Below are positions 8,958-17,545 of a stretch of 17,545 nt of DNA, piece by piece. Position numbers and translations under genes: made by a program. Source of the DNA: Mucidula mucida (taxonomy: Eukaryota > Basidiomycota > Agaricomycetes > Agaricales > Physalacriaceae). Positions within the stretch are counted from its first letter, which is position 1. Each line of letters starts with the position of its first letter. The stretch covers positions 1-17,545 of the forward strand of contig JADNYV010000713.1 of the NCBI GenBank assembly GCA_015501055.1, written 5' to 3'. The notes below the pieces were generated by a model. That model searched no databases. It saw nothing but the letters and a program-made list of their open reading frames with translations, and was not told the DNA's origin.

Positions 8958-9949
8958 GCATAGATCGACATATGGCGCATATCATTATTACGGAGAAACG
9001 TCACACATACAACATTGTACATAGCTTTCGAAATCGTCATGGAGCGGAATCTTTTCCATAGAGGCCACTTTCAAATATGGGTTAGGGTTCGGCGCGACGC
9101 GACGCGTCGTATACACATGTTATCCTGGAGCTGCAAAGAAGCATACAGGTCTTGCTTCAGCACAGTTCTCCTGCGGCGTCGCGTTGTTTGCGGCTTCTGG
9201 CAACTGCGATTTTGCAAGATCTGGTCGTCGTGACGGATGTGTGGCCAACACGTTTATCAGGGGACTGCTACGCGTTTCTATACTGCGTGAATATCACGAC
9301 CACAACGGAGTCACTTGGGCCCCCTGCAGTATGTAACCCTCTGGAAGAAAGGAATTTATAACTTCTTGACAGTGAGTGATCACTTGAGGCCGAGGCGCTC
9401 TACGATTGAGATCAGTCGACGTCGGCGGTCGCGCTGCCACATCAACACGAAACAGGAGCAACGCGGAGAATAAGCAACTGCAGAAGGATAGCAATGAGAA
9501 TACAGTATGTGTAGTATTCTTTATCGGCTCAGAGCTAACAATGGTGACCAGTTTAAAAATTGACGTGTCTTACTGTTCGGAATCAATTTAGAGTTTAATC
9601 GCGCTGGCCTATAGCCGCCTAGCCTTAGTGGGCCCCTTGACCGCATGCGAGACTTGGATCAAGCAAAGTTTTGTTGAATGTCTCGTAAAAATCTACCTCC
9701 TTGTTCGCCTATACTGCGTCAAGAATCCGTGTTGAGTCTAGGAAAATTCCAAGGGATATCCGTCCCGATCTTATACACCTCGGATAATGCATGGGAATTA
9801 ATAGATTATTTTCGCCACACTACTCGTTACCCGAGGTGAAACACACCCCTCACACGAGACAACGTCGACGCGGGACCCCTTATGCATGTGTATATATACG
9901 GCGCCTAGCACTTGGACCTACCTATCTCCCTTCATCGCTACTCAACATC
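8958..9949. other. intergenic region, about 1 kb
   Basis: No recognisable gene. Overlapping plus frames at 9015-9361 (69-72 codons) lack family motifs and splice context. A 10-nt palindrome CGACGCGTCG at 9100-9109 contains ACGCGT, the MluI cell-cycle box sequence in yeasts. The right end carries the TATA box of the next gene. Confidence 0.45.
9891..9898 (+). promoter_or_regulatory. TATA box of the acidic-protein gene
   Basis: TATATATA lies 52-59 nt before the ATG at 9950. A start site about 25-35 nt downstream would leave a 5' leader of about 20-30 nt. It is the clearest TATA element in the window and suggests a regulated rather than housekeeping promoter. Confidence 0.6.
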
Positions 9950-10582
9950 ATGTCTACGACCCCATCCCAGCCTCGGAGCAGGTCTCCATCATCCTCGACT
10001 CCCAAAGCACGCGTCTCAGACGTTCCCTCTGTGGAAATTGCGGAGGATATCGACTCTGATTCAGAGTCGGACTCCGACTGGGAACCAATACGGATATCCA
10101 CTCCGTTCAGTCCCACACGACCCTCCTCCATACGCATTACCACTATGACGACTTCCATATCTGCGAAAGCACCCCCAGAGGCGAGCGACGAATCTGACGA
10201 GGAGGATGAGCCGCCTTTCACTCCTCGTCTTAGTCCAGAAAATCCAGCCGCCGTCCGCGTGTCGAGAACACACAGCGTTTCCGATCCTGAACGCATAGCT
10301 TTTCCATTGTTTGTCGGCTTGGACACAGGCAATTCTGCAGAAGAAGAAGAGACAGTTAGGAAGGAGTCAGAGGCATGCGCTCGACTTAGCCCCGCGTTTC
10401 CCGCAGAGGTCCAGGTTACAAGGAACATTGAGGTAGAGTGGATTGACGACCTGGATTTTTCAACGGGGCGGCGGGAGGAGAACGAGTCGTGGAGTGACGA
10501 GGAACATTCCTTCGATTCCTGGCCTGAGGAGGAGAGGAGGGAGGCTCGTCGGGAGGAAAAGCATTGGGACAGATGGCATTGA
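9950..10582 (+). CDS. acidic Ser/Pro-rich hypothetical protein with three motif repeats
   Basis: Function unknown. A single exon of 210 aa. The ATG at 9950 is preferred over an in-frame ATG at 9791 because a TATA box lies between the two. The protein looks disordered and highly charged: acidic runs DIDSDSESDSDWE (33-45), ASDESDEEDE (78-87) and AEEEETVRKE (130-139), then an Asp/Glu/Arg-rich tail with repeated Trp (SWSDEEHSFDSWPEEERREAR, ending WDRWH). A motif of the form SPxxP[AS]x[IV]x[IV][ST] occurs three times: SPTRPSSIRITT (54-65), SPENPAAVRVSR (95-106) and SPAFPAEVQVTR (147-158), with an acidic stretch before each. There is no signal peptide, membrane segment or enzymatic motif. Possible roles such as a transcription or chromatin-associated acidic protein are speculation. 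Confidence 0.72.
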   Translation: MSTTPSQPRSRSPSSSTPKARVSDVPSVEIAEDIDSDSESDSDWEPIRISTPFSPTRPSSIRITTMTTSISAKAPPEASDESDEEDEPPFTPRLSPENPAAVRVSRTHSVSDPERIAFPLFVGLDTGNSAEEEETVRKESEACARLSPAFPAEVQVTRNIEVEWIDDLDFSTGRREENESWSDEEHSFDSWPEEERREARREEKHWDRWH

Positions 10583-11467
10583 TTGTTTTTGTCAGTGTTT
10601 GCGGTCAGTGTTGGGGATCATCTCATTGGGACTCTTAGCTTTTTCTTCGTCGCGCTTCCTCTGGTTCATTGTACATTACCCATTCTCAAACTCCATGTAC
10701 TATTCTTTGCGCTACACACGGTCAGGATCGCTGGTACCAATTTCGACCTGCTGATGTGAACGGTTTGGGAATCAATGTAGGTCGATCCAAAAGCCGAAAA
10801 GTCTCACATATACTCCTGGAATGACCCATGTGAAAAAAATCAACGCCGCCTGCGTAGGCGGAAAGCCTCAGTTCCGTATTTGACGCGACGCAGATCAACC
10901 AGGCAGGCTGAGGCCACCATTGTTGCCAAAAAAAACCTACTCTGAGCTTAAGAGCTATTTCCACCATATGAAATGCACCTCTAATTCAATAGCGCGAGAA
11001 TCACCTATGTACATGAGATCTGGTCAGGTTGAGGGGTGATCATAGCATTGCATCGACATACAAAAGTCGTTTAGATCGCGGGCGCACACCAGTTGACCAG
11101 GGCACCTTCTTTCTAGAATCCCCTAGAGGTTGAGTGCTGTGTTCCGGAAATTAAAGCAGAAACAGCTGCAGAGCGTTTCCGACAATCTCCAGATACGCAC
11201 AGTCGTGGACAGAGAACGACCATAAGTACTTGTTTATCGTTGGGCATCGCGACGAAATTCGTTGGGACGAAGTATATCATCATTAAAAGATACTCTTGAC
11301 GGTACCGGTATAGTTTCTTTGATGGAGGAAGAAGAGATTCTCGACTGAAGTGAGAGCCGACATAGCACATATTTGTCCCGTTTAGTATCAGTGAAAGCGT
11401 TTGACATCTGGTCAAAGTGTACTTTGATTAGAGGCCTCTCTATGGTGCGTGTCGAGTTCACGAGACA
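10583..11467. other. intergenic region before mitochondrial GluRS
   Basis: 885 nt without a credible gene. Minus-strand frames of about 100 codons at 11113-11563 have no family motif and overlap the probable promoter and first exon of GluRS. It contains a GC-rich hairpin at 10846-10861 and two A-runs (near 10833 and 10927). Confidence 0.45.
10846..10861. repeat. short hairpin CCGCCT-gcgt-AGGCGG
   Basis: Perfect 6-nt GC-rich arms around a 4-nt loop, just after a run of seven A residues. It is about 270 nt past the stop of the acidic-protein gene. Significance unknown. Confidence 0.45.
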
Positions 11468-13763
<2,296 letters not shown>

Positions 13764-13859
13764 GGTACAATACGTGTGTTACATGGTTACAGGCTATGCT
13801 GTGGTCAAAGCGCGCAAAAACAAAGATCAGCTACTCTAAGTAGTACTTTCCACCAGCTT

Positions 13860-16800
13860 TCAGAGCGTTTCCCAACCACCAGAGTCCAAGGAGCTCTCAA
13901 GTTTTCGAGCAATCACTGTTGGTATGCCATGATTCAGCCATGTCTTACGAATGTCTTCCCAGCGCGGTTGATGAATATACTGCGCCGACCGCGTCTATAA
14001 ACGATGAGTTAGCAAAACGACGAGTGGCGGTAGTTTAAAAGACACTAACCTCATCGAGATATCTACTTCACCATGGACATCCAGGTATGGTGACTGCGAG
14101 AAAGTGCCGTTGTTCGCATACAGATACAGTATCGAACATCGTTTGACGAGGAAATACAGACCGACAGCGCCGGCACATCTAAGGACTCATGAGCACGGGT
14201 GCGAAGTGAATGACGCGAAGATACATACTCTCTGTATGCATGTTACACTCCCCGCGACCTTCCGGCGATTCGTTCTCCATGCAACAGTCACTCTGCATAC
14301 ATACTGTGGTACCGCAGAATAGGCATATTGCCGCCAAGGGATGTGTTGCATTTCTTGCAGATTAGCGTCTTGTCGCGATCGATGAAGAGATTGTCAAGGA
14401 CGAGGGGAGCCGCGCTAGTCGGTAGACAACTGGAGAGTCCAACGAAACGCCAAAGTTCAAGGGCGACGCAGCATGGGAGGGCCGTAATGGGCACACCAGC
14501 CCGAAAGAGCGTTCTGGAGGGTGTCTTGATTCGGCAAATCCGAAAGCGGAGGTATCTCGAGCATAGTGAGAAGCCTGTTATATTCAGGCTCCGATGGGTC
14601 AACCATCGTCGGAGTCGGGAACGCCGAAGGTAAGACGGCGCGACACAGGATTGCTGCCTTGCGAAGGAATGGAAGGGTGAACGCGTACATGAGCCGCTCT
14701 ATGCGGGCTTCGCCAAAGGTTTCAAACGCCAACGTCGCTGTATGCTCGAATACAGGCGAGTGGCGCACAACCGACATGAAAAACATCCGAACATCTCCGA
14801 AAATGTCATCATGGGCCCGGGGTAACGGCGCCGTCGCGCTGTATGTGCGCACTTTGTTCAGCACGAATACGAGCCCTATCACTGTTCGCGCTAGACAGGC
14901 ATAGTACGTCAAGATCAGCACATGCCGCAAGATGTCTGGTGCCACTGCAGCTGTCTCAACAAGAAGCGTGAACGGATCGCGGAGCAGCAAAGGATACGAA
15001 TAGGATGTCAGTGAACTGCGACTCCATTCCGGTAGTAGTCGCTTGATGATGGCTGTCGTACCGCATCCCGACCTTCGTCTGGTCGACCGCGGTAGTGCAG
15101 AGACGTCAGCCTTGACAAACAGGACAACAGCCCACGAATCATCCGGGCCTGTGGTTCCGTCAGATTATCGACCGTGAAATCGGTACCGCGCGTGCTAATC
15201 TCTAAAGCCGCGATTGTGTAACCAACGAGCTCCTCTGGGAGATATACGCCAGCCCCTCGCTCGCCCGAGTCCGGTTCAGGTCGCTCACGAAGGTGTCGCG
15301 TCTGTTGTGAAACAGACTTGGACACAACCATGACAGTGTCCACCATCTTTAGAGACTCTACACCTTCGATCTTCTCCAAGCTACGCATTGTCGACGAGTA
15401 CGCAGGGTCCTGCGCACTCCAAAACACAAACTCGCCGGTTCCTGTGCGAATTGGAGACCATTTGTGATATTGTCGGGACGAGATTTCAATATACTGATTC
15501 CAGCTGAGCGTATCCAGTCTGGGAAGGGCGTATTGTTCAGCGCCACCAGCGATGCGCTGGTAACTGGAAGTATAACGTTCCCGAGACTTTTGCACAAGGG
15601 GCAAATGTACTCTTTACGCGGTATGCTCTCTGGATGGTTGCGGGTCGCCTGCGTCCGATGGCGTTGACGTATGGATGCGTTGTAAACATGGAAACATTCC
15701 AAATGCATCATATGGCTGCACACCGATGCGTACATCCCGAACCGCGTATACTGAGCTGGGAATCCGTCAAAATTCGAAGAGACGCCGGCTTTCGCGTCTT
15801 GCAATTCTGCATCTTCAGGAGGGAAAGAGGTGTGTAAGTGAGAGGTCGATCGATCCAACGATATCGGGGTAGCTAGGGAATCTTTGAGATGACTCATATT
15901 AAAGCCATCGGGCTGCTTTCGGATGAATCTACTAGGTTGTAGCATTCCGAGCATACCAAAAATCTTTGATGAGTTGACGTTGAGATCTTCCTGGCACACA
16001 ATACATGTGCCATAAGAGATCGGCTGATCCTGTGTATCGTCGAGCATCATATCGTCGTCTTCATCATCAACATCGTCAAAGTTGATGGCAAAACTGGCCT
16101 GCTGAGCTTTCATCTGCTTCATGATAGCCTCCTGCCTGGCTTTCGCCGCTCGCTTCTTCATCCCGTCCGCATCTACAGGCGCGAGAGAGATATCCGGAAT
16201 GTGTCGTCGACTCTGCACCTCTTCCGGTACATGGAAGGCCATCTGAGTGAGTATCCATCCTACACGTGGTTTGTACGCCTTGTACTTCTCGTGGAACTCC
16301 AGGGTGCAAAGAACGTCAACGAGGCATCGGTCTTCCTCGAATGATTTGACGGGGCAAAGATGGCTGAAAATAGTACCACGCTCAACAAGGGCTAGCATGA
16401 TGAGGTGAAGACCCTGGTCTAGAATGGCTTCAGCACTAGGAGGTGCTTCGCCTGTTTCTTCAGTGGCGGCGAGAACGTTGTAGACAGCGTAGAACATCAC
16501 TTGAAGAAGAGCCTCGCTTTCGAATGTCGACGCCATGATGGCAAAAGGTCCTTCGGTGATACCAATAGGTTCGGGAATTATGACTGGCTCAGAAGTTCCA
16601 GTTTTCTTCCGTAACCGATTCAGCAGAATGATCTCGACCTCCTCCCTTTTGTTCCGTGAATAGTGATAGAAGAAGGGGTTAACCTCGTCGAAGACTTGGT
16701 CCTTCAGCTCGTAGACCCCGGTATCCGTAATCGATTCGGGCGATCGGAAGGTTGCGACCTCCATCAAAACTTTTTCGAAACTAACGTCCTCCACAAGGCG

Positions 16801-17545
16801 TTCTGCGACTCGTTTGACGAGGTCTGTGTATGAACATGGGCCCAGAGCTAGAGCGTGAATGATCTCGCGACGTATTTGGGTAGAAACGGGTAACTTGTTG
16901 GCGCTCGACGCTTCGCTGAGAATGGTAATGAAGATGTAGAGCACTTCTTCCACCATGCTGGCTAGCTGTGAACCTTCGTACAAGGGGTGCAAAGTGGCAC
17001 CAGAGAAGTATCCGACCAGGCCAAATCGCTCAAGGATGGTAACGATGACGGTATTAGGGTCGAGCACCGCTAGAGCAATTTGTAGCATGAAGATATCCTG
17101 GTCGTAGCAGAGTCCCGCAACATGAAATCCTGTAGTGTAATAGTTGACCGCGGATGGGAACCCGTTACGAAAAGGCCAGTACGAATCTGCGCTATCATGG
17201 CTAGGACTGTAAATTGTTGTGAGCGCCATCTCTTTGAATCTAGAGATATCAAGTTACCTCGAAGAGGAAAGTCAATGACAGTCAATACGGCTTGCTCGCT
17301 TGCCTGCCTCACATCACATCACGAACGGCCAGTCATTCCAACCTTCCCGTAAGCTGCTCTTCACCGGAGTACCGACGTGTTTCCATAACTCTCGCCAGCA
17401 GCCAATAACGAATGATGAAAACTCGTCCAGCCTCCGCAACGTCGAACTTTGATCACTTCATAACATTGTGTCGCCAAACCAAACCTTTATGAAAGGATCG
17501 GCAAGTACTTGGTTCGGTCCAATGAGGGTCGGTCTTTCGGCCAAT
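13860..17545 (-). CDS. UBR1: UBR1-type N-degron E3 ubiquitin ligase, C-terminal part, with frame breaks
   Basis: C-terminal part (roughly 1,150 codons) of the RING E3 that recognises N-terminal degrons; its UBR box and ClpS-like domain would lie past the right edge. In protein order: VLTVIDFPLR, an intron (17207-17257), VLAMIAQIRTGL, CYDQDIFMLQ, then an uninterrupted frame (about 17105-15450) with SMVEEVLYIF, REIIHALALGPC, VNPFFYHYSRNKREE, the helix KARQEAIMKQMKAQQASF that fits the E2-binding helix before the RING, and the RING ligands CIVC (about 16000), CSHMMHLEC (15691-15720) and CPLC (about 15592-15603). Beyond it come GTGEFVFWSAQDPAY, RDPFTLLVETAA, LVLDNLFIDRDKTLICKKC, AICLFCGTTVC, GECNMHT, VKRCSILYLYANNGTF, SPYLDVHGEVDISM and the terminal LDSGGWETL, stop at 13860-13862. 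Introns also at 14179-14228 and 13995-14049. About ten small indels break the frame outside the central block. The Met at 17229 lies inside an intron and is not a start. Confidence 0.9.

Noticed and set aside
9078..9092. TTAGGG telomere-like sequence, and CCCTAACCCC at 12025-12034
   Set aside because: Single copies only, the second inside a GluRS intron; no array.
9015..9361. Overlapping 69-72 codon plus frames as a gene
   Set aside because: No family motif, splice pattern or promoter signal; likely chance.
13776..14000. 74-codon plus frame as a further GluRS exon
   Set aside because: It is antisense to the conserved UBR1 C-terminus and has no similarity to GluRS.
15358..17229. 623-codon open frame taken as a complete protein starting at the Met at 17229
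   Set aside because: The Met lies inside a probable intron (17207-17257) of a UBR1 gene, and similarity continues in other frames at both ends, so this is an internal piece.

Overview
The window reads as nuclear DNA of a mushroom-type basidiomycete (Agaricomycete). Genes are close together and split by many short introns (about 41-72 nt, mostly GT-AG). The proteins carry basidiomycete signatures: a multi-pass membrane protein of the DUF6533 type, an arrestin-fold protein of the kind expanded in Agaricomycetes, and fungal-style CK2 alpha and UBR1. I see no bacterial operon, transposon, CRISPR array, tRNA or rRNA.

Layout from left to right. A doubtful small gene lies on the minus strand at 294-652. 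A minus-strand gene resembling the C-terminal part of NFKBIL1 (818-1389) is broken by about three small indels. The casein kinase 2 alpha gene (minus, 1602-2963, 8 exons, 338 aa) and the ribosomal protein eS8 gene (plus, 3528-4374, 5 exons, 212 aa) share a 564-nt divergent promoter region. Next come an arrestin-like gene (plus, 4900-6339, 5 exons, 408 aa), a DUF6533 membrane protein gene (plus, 7489-8957, 12 exons, 287 aa, including a probable GC-AG intron), and an intronless gene for an acidic Ser/Pro-rich 210-aa protein with a TATA box and three copies of a degenerate motif (9950-10582). The mitochondrial glutamyl-tRNA synthetase gene (plus, about 11468-13763, about 12 exons) converges tail-to-tail on the C-terminal two thirds or so of a UBR1-type N-degron E3 ligase gene (minus, 13860 to beyond 17545).

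The genes do not form a pathway. They are mainly housekeeping functions (signalling kinase, ribosome, mitochondrial translation, protein degradation) with lineage-specific genes between them. Exon structures were assembled by hand from splice signals and family conservation.

The strongest unusual signal is reading-frame integrity. CK2 alpha, eS8, arrestin and DUF6533 join without any frame break, and the GluRS core does too. UBR1 needs about ten small frame corrections and the NFKBIL1-like gene three. Nearly all are single-base losses next to short runs, and four fall within about 60 nt. Protein similarity continues unchanged across each break. This looks more like uncorrected homopolymer deletions in the assembly than old pseudogenes, but the sequence alone cannot settle it. 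I found no convincing new biological system.
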